This document shows, one piece after another, positions 25,216 through 32,824 of a stretch of DNA of 64,000 nt. The DNA is from Ensifer sp. BR816. Its GTDB lineage: Bacteria; Pseudomonadota; Alphaproteobacteria; Rhizobiales; Rhizobiaceae. Made by a program: the position numbers and the translations under genes. The first letter of the stretch is position 1; each line of letters opens with the position of its first letter. Under the pieces are notes generated by a model. The model was not told where the DNA came from. It searched no databases and saw only the letters and a list, made by a program, of their open reading frames with translations. The stretch spans positions 3,555,342 through 3,619,341 of the forward strand of contig NZ_KB905370.1 of NCBI RefSeq assembly GCF_000378985.1, read 5' to 3'.

Positions 25216-26126
25216 GCACTGATAGGGCACCGATCCGAGCGCCGCCAATTCCACAAACCGATGTTGTGCGGATTCTAGCCGCGGAGGGCTGCCGGCAAAG
25301 ACCACAGACGACGCAAAAGCCGGAAGTCGTGTCATTCTTCGTTTCGCGCGGCAGCATGCTTGTCCGTCAGCAATTCGGTACTGAGATGGTCGAGGCTCGA
25401 GTCCGTTTCGGCCGGTTCAACCGTGGCGCGATCGGCGTCGCTCCAGCCGACACGTCGCGGGCGGCCTGCGCGACGCTGACGGCGCACTCCTGACCAACGT
25501 CACTGCTTCAAGCCGGCATTCGCGGCTGAAACCAATCGGGCTCCGCCAACATCGCGTCCGACATGCCCATCCCTTACGGGGATGGCGAACATCCCCCTCT
25601 TCAAAATTGCTCACAGTGCGTACGGAGGTGGGGCACGGGCGCGGCTGAACGCCGACTGTTCGTCACCCACCCCTCCGGCCCGGTTCCATGGGTGCTCGGG
25701 GTCGATCGGGCGGCCATCGACATCACACCCGATGACGTGACCGCGCCTCTCCTCGCGCGGGATCAGCCCGTCATGGTGTGGCTGGCACACGTTCTCGTGA
25801 TTGTTTGGATCGATGAACAGCGTAGTCTCCGCGATGAGGAGTGCGACGGTTCACGACCGTCGCCTCGGTGACTATCTCCGATTGGAAGGCAGCGCTCACA
25901 AAGGGGCTGCCGGCAAAGCTGCAGGTCTCGGGCGTCTTGCCAGGCTTTGAGCCCGTACCATCGGTGGTAGGCGAGATGCGGCGCGACGGCGAGACTACGT
26001 CGACAATCACTTCACCCTTAATAACTCCAAAGAAGCCCTAGGTTGGTACTTTATCAGGTTCTTATATTCTGTAAGCTGAAGTGCCGTTCCGTTGCTTGTG
26101 CCGGGCAGTTTTCGGGTAAGTCACAG
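25216..26126. other. stretch without a recognised gene
   Basis: About 900 bases. Plus-strand frames at 25206-25493, 25563-25871 and 25841-26041 are open but their proteins match nothing I know and lack ribosome sites. Likely decayed DNA. Confidence 0.4.
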
Positions 26127-26357
26127 ATGAACGACAATCAGAACACGACGAGAGCTGAGTTTCTAAGCAACGACATCGTTGTACTTTTGAGGGACCCGCT
26201 TCTTGGGATTATTGAACTCAAATCTTTCGCAAATGAAACGATCGAGTTTTTGTTGGATCGTTATAGTGCGGCAGCATTGCTTTCGGCACTCGCCCAATTC
26301 CTTGCCCAAGGAGACGGCGACGATGCACCAAACGTCGGGTATTCAATGAGTCAGTAG
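26127..26357 (+). CDS. small hypothetical protein (76 aa)
   Basis: From ATG at 26127 (MNDNQNTTRAEFLSND) the protein has an ordered, amphipathic middle, IVVLLRDPLLGIIELKSFAN and EFLLDRYSAAALLSALAQFL, with an acidic Gly/Asp C-terminus. Upstream codons in the same frame look non-coding. The ribosome site is weak (GTAAG). No family is recognised. Confidence 0.45.
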   Translation: MNDNQNTTRAEFLSNDIVVLLRDPLLGIIELKSFANETIEFLLDRYSAAALLSALAQFLAQGDGDDAPNVGYSMSQ

Positions 26358-26367
26358 CTTTTCACCA

Positions 26368-26556
26368 ATGAGAGCTCGACGCCGAGCCGGTCACCGGCTT
26401 GCCGCCAGATTGGGCATTTGCGTTTTTGCTTTATTTTTGTGCACTCATGCACTATACGTCAGTTATGCGACGCTCATCCTCCCAGCGCCGCCGGGTATCG
26501 CGTACCGACCTAGCCTGTCGCTGATGCATCGGCGCCAGGCTTTTCTTTTCCAGTGA
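26368..26556 (+). CDS. possible small membrane protein (62 aa)
   Basis: ATG at 26368 opens a basic N-terminus (MRARRRAGHRLAAR) followed by one hydrophobic segment (LGICVFALFLCTHALYVSYA, about residues 15-34). There is no clear ribosome site. It begins 10 bases after the previous frame ends, so the two might be co-transcribed. Confidence 0.3.
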   Translation: MRARRRAGHRLAARLGICVFALFLCTHALYVSYATLILPAPPGIAYRPSLSLMHRRQAFLFQ

Positions 26557-26634
26557 GGAAAGAGAGCGGCCAGCTCAACCACTGAAGGGAGCCGGCCGCA
26601 CGATCGCCCGTCGCCGGAGGAGACGGCGCCAGGC

Positions 26635-26703
26635 AATAAGTAATACTTAAGGAAATAAGTAATACTTACTCTTTATCCTTGCTTCATTAGACTTTGGTAT
26701 AAT
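26635..26703 (+). promoter_or_regulatory. double operator-like repeat and promoter
   Basis: The 15-mer AATAAGTAATACTTA occurs twice (26635-26649 and 26654-26668), 19 bases apart centre to centre. Each copy contains the palindrome AAGTA-A-TACTT, so a dimeric repressor could bind both on the same DNA face. A perfect TATAAT -10 lies at 26698-26703, about 33 bases before the next gene. The site is AT-rich in otherwise GC-rich DNA. Confidence 0.55.
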
Positions 26704-26736
26704 AGTCTCACTCCCTAAGCTTTGGGAGGAGCGAGG

Positions 26737-26928
26737 ATGGTTGTACGCGTTGAAGCCGATGAGCTTTCCAAGCATGTTACTACTAAGGTGTGGAATATTC
26801 ACGATTTTTGCCGCCGACAGCGCTTATGCCAGGAGGAAGAGCGGCGGCTAACCCTTATCTTCGGCGATTTCGCCACGGCTTCTGAATTGCTTCACAATGT
26901 GAAGCGCGCTCCGAGATGGAGATACTGA
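26737..26928 (+). CDS. small conserved rhizobial protein (63 aa)
   Basis: ATG at 26737 has a strong GGGAGGAG site. The product (MVVRVEADELSKHVTTKVWN, then IHDFCRRQRLCQEEERRLTL and FGDFATASELLHN) resembles small uncharacterised proteins widespread in rhizobia, from memory. It is soluble and helical. The clear promoter with operator-like repeats just upstream suggests tight regulation. Confidence 0.65.
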   Translation: MVVRVEADELSKHVTTKVWNIHDFCRRQRLCQEEERRLTLIFGDFATASELLHNVKRAPRWRY

Positions 26929-26937
26929 CTGCAATGT

Positions 26938-26964
26938 GTCCCGCGTTCACACGTGACGCGGGAC
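26938..26964 (+). terminator. hairpin after the small gene
   Basis: GTCCCGCGT (26938-26946) pairs perfectly with ACGCGGGAC (26956-26964) around nine bases, ten bases after the stop codon. There is no T-run, so termination would be weak or factor-assisted. Confidence 0.45.
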
Positions 26965-26999
26965 CGGTCGCGAAATAAGGCCGCGGACCGAAAAGAGAA

Positions 27000-27021
27000 G
27001 ACCCGGCGCTGTGGCCGGGTC
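27000..27021 (-). terminator. terminator for the minus-strand gene at 27048
   Basis: GACCCGGC (27000-27007) pairs with GCCGGGTC (27014-27021). Read on the minus strand the stem is followed by TTCTCTTTTC. It sits 27 bases after the minus-strand stop at 27048 and shares its CCCGGC/GCCGGG core with the hairpins at 2227 and 4222. Confidence 0.55.
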
Positions 27022-27047
27022 GATAGCAATGTCTTCACCAGGATACG

Positions 27048-27318
27048 TTACTTCGCGCCGCGAATGGGCACATGCCGCTCAACTTTCTCGTTGTCGTTCG
27101 CTGCAGCCCAGCACTCTGGCGGCCTCGACCAGCGCAACCTTGCCAGCCCTGTTTTCATATCCCTCGCTGTAGCCAAGCCTCAGGCCAATCGACTTCAGCG
27201 TACCTCGAGCGGCGACTTCTTCGACGACCGTGGCAACCTCGCTTTTTCTGACCTCAGGCGCTTCCCACGCTTGAGCACCGCTTGATGCGTTGCCGGAAGA
27301 GCGTGAAACGCCACCTAG
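27048..27318 (-). pseudogene. frameshifted, truncated small conserved gene
   Basis: The minus strand reads VVEEVAARGTLKSIGLRLGY and SEGYENRAGKVALVEAARVL, then the frame must shift by one base to continue AANDNEKVERHVPIRGAK and stop at 27048. The whole resembles small uncharacterised rhizobial proteins with a GYxxGYADRAGK motif, from memory. The terminator at 27000 supports a real gene end. The 5' part is unclear and abuts the broken RTX gene. Confidence 0.45.
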
Positions 27319-28838
27319 GAAGCCGGCACCTTTGGCCAAGGCGGTTTCGCACTTAGTGGCTTTCACTGGCAGCTCGTTACTATCGATGGCTGCGACGGAG
27401 ATGACATTATTTTCGGCGAGGCCGATCCCAATTCCCTTGTACCGGCCGGTACCGGCAAACTCAAACCCTGGCAGGAAAGCGAGGAAGACTGCGGCTGCAG
27501 CGCCGACGATTCCACCGCACTGCCCACCGAGACGAAAAGCTTTTCGGATACCCTCGTCGGCGGATGTGGCAACGATACCCTTGTCGGCGGCGAGGGTAAC
27601 GATACCGTTGACGGCGGTGAGAGCATCGATCTCCTCTTCGGCGGCATCGGCAACGATATTCTGCGCGGCGGCGCAGGCTTCGATTTTCTAGTCGGCGACA
27701 CTGGAAACGATACCGCTGACTATTCGACATCGTCGGAAGCTGTTACCGCAAATCTCGGTGCTTTCTGGCTCAACAGCGGCGGCGATGCTTCGGGCGGTGT
27801 CCTGACGGAGCTCGTCGAAATCCTCCTTGGCGGAATGCCGGTGGACGATTTCACCTCCTCGGAACTGTTCACGTCGTTCGCGGCCATGATCGATGAGCAG
27901 CTGGGCTTGCGTATTCCCGACATCACTCTCGGAATCGAGAACCTGACGGGCAGCGGCCACAAGGACGATCTCACCGGCAATGCCGGCGCCAACGTCCTTG
28001 ATGGGGGCAAGGGCAAAGATCGCCTTGTCGGGGGCCTGGGGCATGACACCTATATGTTCGACGGTGCCGACACGATCGTCGAGGCTGCAAACCAGGGCAC
28101 CGATACCGTCAAGTCGACGGTTTCTTACACGCTTGCCGCTAACCTCGAGAACCTGACGTTGGCCGGAACCGCTGCCATCAATGGCACAGGCAACAGCGTT
28201 GCCAATGTGCTGACCGGCAATTCAGCGGCAAACGCGCTCAACGGCGGTACCGGTGCCGATCGCCTCGTCGGCGGCGTCGGCAACGACACCTATATCACCG
28301 ATGGCGGCGACACGATCGGCGAGGCTGCGAACCAAGGGACCGATACCGTCAAGTCGAGTGCGAGCCATACGCTGGCCTCCAATGTCGAAAACTTGACGCT
28401 CACCGGAACCGCGGCCATCAATGGCTCGGGCAACAATCTCGCCAACACCCTGAGCGGCAACTCGGCTAATAACGTACTCAACGGAGCCGTCGGCGCGGAT
28501 CGGATGACTGACGGCCTCGGCAAGGACACGTTTGTGTTCAAGTCGACGTCGGATTCCACCGTTGCCACGTCCGGGCGCGACACGATCTTTGACTTCTCGG
28601 CGTCAGCCGGAGACAAGATCGACCTTTCGTCGATCGACGCGAATACCGGCATTTCCGGCAATCAGACATTCAGCTTCTTAGGGACGGGTGCCTTTACCGG
28701 TAAGGCCGGGCAACTGCGGTACGACAAGGCAACCTCGGACACCTACATCTACGCTGATGTGAATGGCGACAAGAAAGCCGACTTTGCGTCCACCTCAACG
28801 ACGCTGTCACCCTCCAGAAAGAGCATTTCCTGCTTTGA
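27319..28838 (+). pseudogene. RTX (hemolysin-type calcium-binding) protein gene, broken at both ends
   Basis: The frame is open from 27319 but no ATG occurs before 27835, although RTX nonapeptides begin well upstream (GDDIIFGE, GGCGNDTLVGGEGNDTVDGG, GGIGNDILRGG), so the true N-terminus is lost. More repeats follow (GGKGKDRLVGGLGHDTYMFD, GGTGADRLVGGVGNDTYI). At about 28790 one base is missing: reading on in the next frame gives HLNDAVTLQKEHFLL and a stop at 28838, the usual type I secretion signal. In the actual frame translation runs on to 29106 with nonsense. The protein would have been a secreted calcium-binding product; it is probably not secreted now. Confidence 0.75.
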
Positions 28839-29617
28839 AGTGAGTGATGAGAAAAATACTATGAACACGATGGAAAAATTGAGCCTCTTTCTTTTTCAGC
28901 ACGTGTCTTCTGGGTTGGGTGCACGCGAACGCTTACGGAAGAGCCTCCTCCCGGCAGGCTCAGATTGGGTTCGAAACTTGCCCACCCGGCCAGATCAAAC
29001 GGCTAGCAGGCGCTTATACCACCGCGAATATACCGAGAAAGCGGGAGTGTATCGCCAGGCCCACTTGAGGCGAAGTGTACAGCGACAACGAGACGGACGC
29101 GCGTGATCTGAATTTGTGAATGCGGTTCGACCCGCCGTCGTCGCGCCAGGCACGCGCGACCATGGGTGTGGTCGCCGGTCACCCTTCAGGCGATAACGAC
29201 TGCGGAACATTGCCTGTGCAAACGCGCTGCAACCTATTGCTTCCGTACATTCGTTGGCGCACAAATTGCACGTCTGTGAAATCGAACGCTCAGACGCTGG
29301 ACTCCTTTTTACTTACGGGTAAAAAGGAGTCCACACAGTGGTATTGAACCTGCTCGCGTCATCAAGCGACCGAGCAATAAAGGGGAGACACTCCGTCATC
29401 TAGAGCTTTTCTTCCACGGCATCGACACCACCATTAAATGCGGAAAGTGTTAGCCATGCGTCCGGTACAACACTTCGCTCATCAAAAACCTAAGAACACT
29501 CCTGACGACGCGCGACATCTTCGCAGAGGTATTTCCAACGTGAATTGGCACCCATTGGGTCAAACCCAATGAATACAGACAGTAGACGGCTAGTCGTCTT
29601 TGTCCTATCGGTTGGAT
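28839..29617. other. intergenic or decayed stretch
   Basis: About 780 bases. The only clear structure is the palindrome at 29299-29332. The broken RTX frame extends to 29106 without recognisable content. No other gene is supported. Confidence 0.4.
29299..29332. repeat. perfect 13-bp inverted repeat
   Basis: GGACTCCTTTTTA (29299-29311) and TAAAAAGGAGTCC (29320-29332) are perfect complements with an eight-base loop. The T/A tracts lie inside the stem, so it is not a standard terminator; it could be a small element end, an operator or a transcribed hairpin. Confidence 0.55.
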
Positions 29618-30535
29618 ATGAGAACGAGCCTGGAACATCTGCCAGAGAAGAAGCAGCTCGAGCTTGCCCGCGTGGTGGAGATCATTCACGAGGAGTTCGC
29701 CGATGCACTGGAAGGAAGCTCTGCCGCGTTTAAAAAGCGCGGCCGAATCCTGAAAATCATTCTGTTCGGCTCCTATGCCCGCGGCACCTTCGTCGACGAG
29801 CCACACACGATGAAGGGCTACCGCTCCGACTACGACATTCTCGTCATCGTCAATTCGAAGAAGCTTGCCGCACCGGAATACTGGGACAAGGCGACCGACC
29901 GGCTGATGTGGGACAAGGGGATCTCGACGCCGGTCAGCCCGATCGTCCACGGCGCCCGCGAGGTGAACAACTTCCTCGCCGATGGGCAGTATTTCTTCGT
30001 CGACATTCTGCGCGAGGGCATAATGCTCTACGAACTCGACGACCGGTCACTGGCAGAACCGAAACGGCGTTCGCCCGCCGATGCTTTTCGAATTGCCAAG
30101 GAATATTTCGATGACCGGATACCGCACGCCAAGGTTTTCTTAAAAACCGCAACGTTCTGCATCAGGGAACAAGACCTCAAGGAAGCGGCTTTTCTACTAC
30201 ACCAAGCGATCGAACAATTGTACGCGGCTATCCTTTTGGTCCTTACCAACTACAGTCCGCCGTCGCATAATCTTAAGTTTCTGCGCGGCCTTGCAGAAGA
30301 GCAGGACCATCGCCTTATTGGCGCCTGGCCGCGCGATCAGCATCGCTTTACGGCTTGGTACAACATCCTGAACGAGGCCTATGTAAAGGCCCGCTACTCG
30401 AAGCACTTCGAAATTACTGAAGATACGCTCGGGTGGCTTCTCGAACGGACCGAACACCTTCACCGTCTCGTCGAGGCGATCTGCAAGGAAAGGCTAGCGG
30501 CATTGGAGTGTGCTGCCTTCAACAGCGGAGAATGA
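29618..30535 (+). CDS. fused nucleotidyltransferase (MNT) and HEPN domain protein
   Basis: The ATG at 29618 (MRTSLEHLPEKKQLELARVV) is preferred over a TTG six codons earlier; the protein has 305 residues. The N-terminal half is a minimal nucleotidyltransferase: IILFGSYARGTFVD (GS motif, about residues 46-59) with YRSDYDILVIVNSKK (two catalytic Asp). The C-terminal half is a HEPN domain (about 165-290): DLKEAAFLLHQAIEQLYAAI and PPSHNLKFLRGLAEEQD, lacking an evident canonical R-x4-H. In split form MNT and HEPN make toxin-antitoxin pairs in which MNT modifies HEPN; fused forms are known and their role is less clear. Confidence 0.85.
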   Translation: MRTSLEHLPEKKQLELARVVEIIHEEFADALEGSSAAFKKRGRILKIILFGSYARGTFVDEPHTMKGYRSDYDILVIVNSKKLAAPEYWDKATDRLMWDKGISTPVSPIVHGAREVNNFLADGQYFFVDILREGIMLYELDDRSLAEPKRRSPADAFRIAKEYFDDRIPHAKVFLKTATFCIREQDLKEAAFLLHQAIEQLYAAILLVLTNYSPPSHNLKFLRGLAEEQDHRLIGAWPRDQHRFTAWYNILNEAYVKARYSKHFEITEDTLGWLLERTEHLHRLVEAICKERLAALECAAFNSGE

Positions 30536-30779
30536 ATCTCTGCAACGAAGGTTCAACGCCGTCGATCCAGATCCATGGATGCTTGCCTTGCTTTTGTGGT
30601 GTTCGATATCTTTCGTAGCGCGGCTAATCGAAGGCATGGGCCCAAAAGCCTTCACCGTTGAGGATCGTCTCCCAATCAGCGGCGGAGTCGAGGCGACAGC
30701 GCCGAGCGTGGTGAATTGGATCCCATTGTAAACACGGTGTGGCTCTTGACAGCAGCGATAAAGGAACTCTTGTGAAGCG
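30536..30779. other. intergenic region, no gene recognised
   Basis: About 240 bases after the MNT-HEPN gene. A plus frame (30510-30731) overlaps the gene end but has no motif. Confidence 0.35.
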
Positions 30780-30910
30780 GCTACTGTCGCCTTCTCCTGA
30801 TCGAGGTGAACCTCAGGCGAGCGATATGAGCCGGCACCTTTAAGGCGCCAGCAAGTGCGCCACCAGCGACGCGCTTCCAGTTCTCAGGCAAGAGCCCCGC
30901 AAAGCGCCCC

Positions 30911-30942
30911 GCGGCATTGTTCGTGAGACAAACCCGGCCATC
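30911..30942 (-). mobile_element. short IS66 tnpC scar
   Basis: On the minus strand, ATGGCCGGGTTTGTCTCACG and the following bases match the tnpC of the complete IS66 element (at about 57126) with about two mismatches in 31. In frame it reads DGRVCLTNNAA as in IS66 TnpC. Flanking sequence no longer matches, so it is a small scar of an old insertion. Confidence 0.6.
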
Positions 30943-30944
30943 TT

Positions 30945-31106
30945 CGAGCCCGTGCCGATCGTAGGCACGCCAACCGGATCCAGATAACAGGTCAGCGGGT
31001 TGGCTTCGTGGCCATGCATAAAAGCGCGCGCCCACGCGGAGACGTGATCGTGATGGTCATTGAGGATTCCTGTAAAAGTGGCCTTGGCCGGAAACGGATG
31101 AAACAC
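30945..31106 (-). pseudogene. phage lysozyme (GH24)-like fragment
   Basis: The minus strand reads HVSAWARAFMHGHEANPLTC then YLDPVGVPTIGTG, similar to the catalytic start of phage-type muramidases (EG..L.AY.DPVG..TIG.G). The reading then runs into the IS66 scar, so the gene is truncated. Assignment is by pattern only. Confidence 0.4.
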
Positions 31107-31278
31107 GACAGAAGGCGTCGATCCTGCCGGGATGCTGGATCTTCATCAATGCAGTTCTTCAGCTGAGCATGTCATCTCAGAACGTTGAATGCACGTGCCG
31201 CAGCTAGTTGCCAGGGTGCGGTCGTCGACCACACCCTGCGAGCCATCCGACTCAGCCCAGTAAGAAGACGTCGTGACT

Positions 31279-31381
31279 TTCAATCGTCACAGTGTCTGCG
31301 GCGTTGGCGTGCGGTTGCGCGATCGTACTTGCCGGCGAACAAGGGCGAGCGCACCGTCGCGAAGAATTTCGCGCGATCCAT
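31279..31381 (-). pseudogene. possible endolysin N-terminal fragment
   Basis: The minus strand from ATG at 31381 reads MDRAKFFATVRSPLFAGK, which resembles the opening of phage endolysins (M-x-R-x-x-FF-x-x-VR-x-x-LF-x-G). It decays after about 18 codons. It lies just upstream, on the same strand, of the GH24-like fragment, so both may come from one lost lysis gene or two. Confidence 0.3.
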
Positions 31382-31690
31382 TGGTGTGTGGTGGGTGGCC
31401 CGCACAGCGGCCGATGGTGGTTCTGTCTTTGGAAAGTGGCTTGCGCCCAAAACCTCTGATGGGATACGGTCGCCGGATGCAGGGAGCCGGACAGGGTAAT
31501 GGATCAGGTCGAGCGGTTGGCGCATGCAGTTGCCGAGCTGGAACTAGGCGACGAGGAAAACTGGCCCAAAATCTCCATTTCGGCAAAAGGCTGTCGAGAA
31601 CGCTGATGAAGTACCTTCGCTGCGCGCAGTGACTTCATCGACACTCTCATACGAGAAAATTTTCTACCAGCAGACAACCGGGCATGATCG
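31382..31690. other. intergenic region before the ABA-sandwich gene
   Basis: About 310 bases. A short plus-strand frame from 31500 (MDQVERLAHAVAELELGDEE) is the only protein-like stretch; it ends at about 31606 and has no clear ribosome site. No other gene is recognised. Confidence 0.35.
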
Positions 31691-32092
31691 ATGACACGTC
31701 AGGAAATCATTGCAGAGCTAGAGGCTCTGAGAGAGCCAAAGAGGCAGATGGATCTCGCTATCGCGCAGTTGTTCAATTACCGCCGCAAGAAGGCCATAGT
31801 GCCTACGAGCGGAAGCAAGCCAGAAGAGATAAAGGTTACGTGGACCGATCCCAACGGCGGCGAGCTACAATTCGGGGTGGTTCCGCGCTTCACCGAAAGC
31901 CTCGATGCAGCGAAATCTCTGTTCGACTACGCGCTACCTGGCATGGCGGGTGGCTTTAGCTATCACTCAGGGTATGCCAAAGCGACGGTTGCCGATGGAG
32001 AAGTCGTGACTGCGTTCAATCCGGCAACTGCCATTTGTCTCGCGACAATAAAGGCGGCTTCCACCTCGATCCTGCAAGAGACCTCACCGTGA
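31691..32092 (+). CDS. phage ABA-sandwich domain protein
   Basis: The protein has 133 residues: helical start TRQEIIAELEALREPKRQMD, then VVPRFTESLDAAKSLFDYAL and, near the C-terminus, NPATAICLATIKAA. This is the layout of the phage ABA sandwich family (PF18066): a short helix, the F-T-x-S-x-D-A-A motif, and an ATP-AxALCxA-x-L end. Function is unknown; family members are in phages and prophages. Related genes lie on the far side of the capsule locus at 54029-54683. Confidence 0.75.
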   Translation: MTRQEIIAELEALREPKRQMDLAIAQLFNYRRKKAIVPTSGSKPEEIKVTWTDPNGGELQFGVVPRFTESLDAAKSLFDYALPGMAGGFSYHSGYAKATVADGEVVTAFNPATAICLATIKAASTSILQETSP

Positions 32093-32102
32093 CACACCCG
32101 AG

Positions 32103-32816
32103 ATGAACGCTATCTCTTCCTACATGCAGCGCCTATGGAACCGTGTCAGGCACCAGGCGCTTCCATGCATCCCCGTCAAAACAAAGCCGTTGGTTGATGT
32201 TGCCGTCGACCCTCTGTTGGATCAGTTCGACGGATTGCTTACCAGGGGAGTTCCCGATGCGTATCGAATATGGCGAGCCGCGCAGGAGTATCTAAAACGT
32301 GGCGACACGGAGAGTGCCGTCAAGTGCCAGAACCTAAATTACTTACTACACAACTCATCTATCCCCAACTCAGTTAAATTCGGTGAAGGCGTCAGGTTCG
32401 GCTACGGCGGCATTGGCATCGTGATTCACCGCGACTGCGAAATTCGCAAGGGGGCCATGATCGGTGCGAATGTCACGCTCGGCGGCCGCTCTGGCGGCAA
32501 GATCCGCTTGAGCGCAGAAGGAAAGCGCGTCGGCGTCCCATTGATTGGAGATTATGCGTACCTGGCCACTGGTTGCAAAATCCTGGGCGGCATTGAGATC
32601 GGCTCCCTTTCAATTGTCGGCGCAAACGCCGTGGTTACGAGAGATGTCCCGCCTCTGACTATCGTAGCAGGAGCGCCAGCCCAAGAACTCGGGACGATCA
32701 CAGCTCAGAATTGCCTTCGATACAAGAGCATGTTCATCGCGCTGCGCGATGTCCCTAACGATAAATACGTTGCGCTAATCGACAACTACCGGACCGCCGA
32801 AAACACAACGATTTAG
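32103..32816 (+). CDS. left-handed beta-helix acyltransferase, serine acetyltransferase-like
   Basis: The protein has 237 residues. After a helical N-terminus (about 1-85), hexapeptide repeats form the catalytic part: GVRFGYGGIGIVIHRDCEIR, GAMIGANVTLGGRSGG, PLIGDYAYLATGCKILGG, IEIGSLSIVGANAVVTRDVP and GAPAQELG. These fit CysE/O-acetyltransferases acting on a small alcohol or a sugar. Given the neighbours, O-acetylation of a polysaccharide or its precursor is as likely as serine acetylation. It precedes the heparinase-like gene by eight bases, so the two form an operon. Confidence 0.8.
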   Translation: MNAISSYMQRLWNRVRHQALPCIPVKTKPLVDVAVDPLLDQFDGLLTRGVPDAYRIWRAAQEYLKRGDTESAVKCQNLNYLLHNSSIPNSVKFGEGVRFGYGGIGIVIHRDCEIRKGAMIGANVTLGGRSGGKIRLSAEGKRVGVPLIGDYAYLATGCKILGGIEIGSLSIVGANAVVTRDVPPLTIVAGAPAQELGTITAQNCLRYKSMFIALRDVPNDKYVALIDNYRTAENTTI

Positions 32817-32824
32817 AGAGAAAC

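Noticed and set aside
27290..27691. Plus-strand frame of 133 codons with Pro/Ala/Ser-rich product
   Set aside because: It runs through the RTX repeat region in the wrong frame; the neighbouring frame encodes GGxGNDxL repeats.
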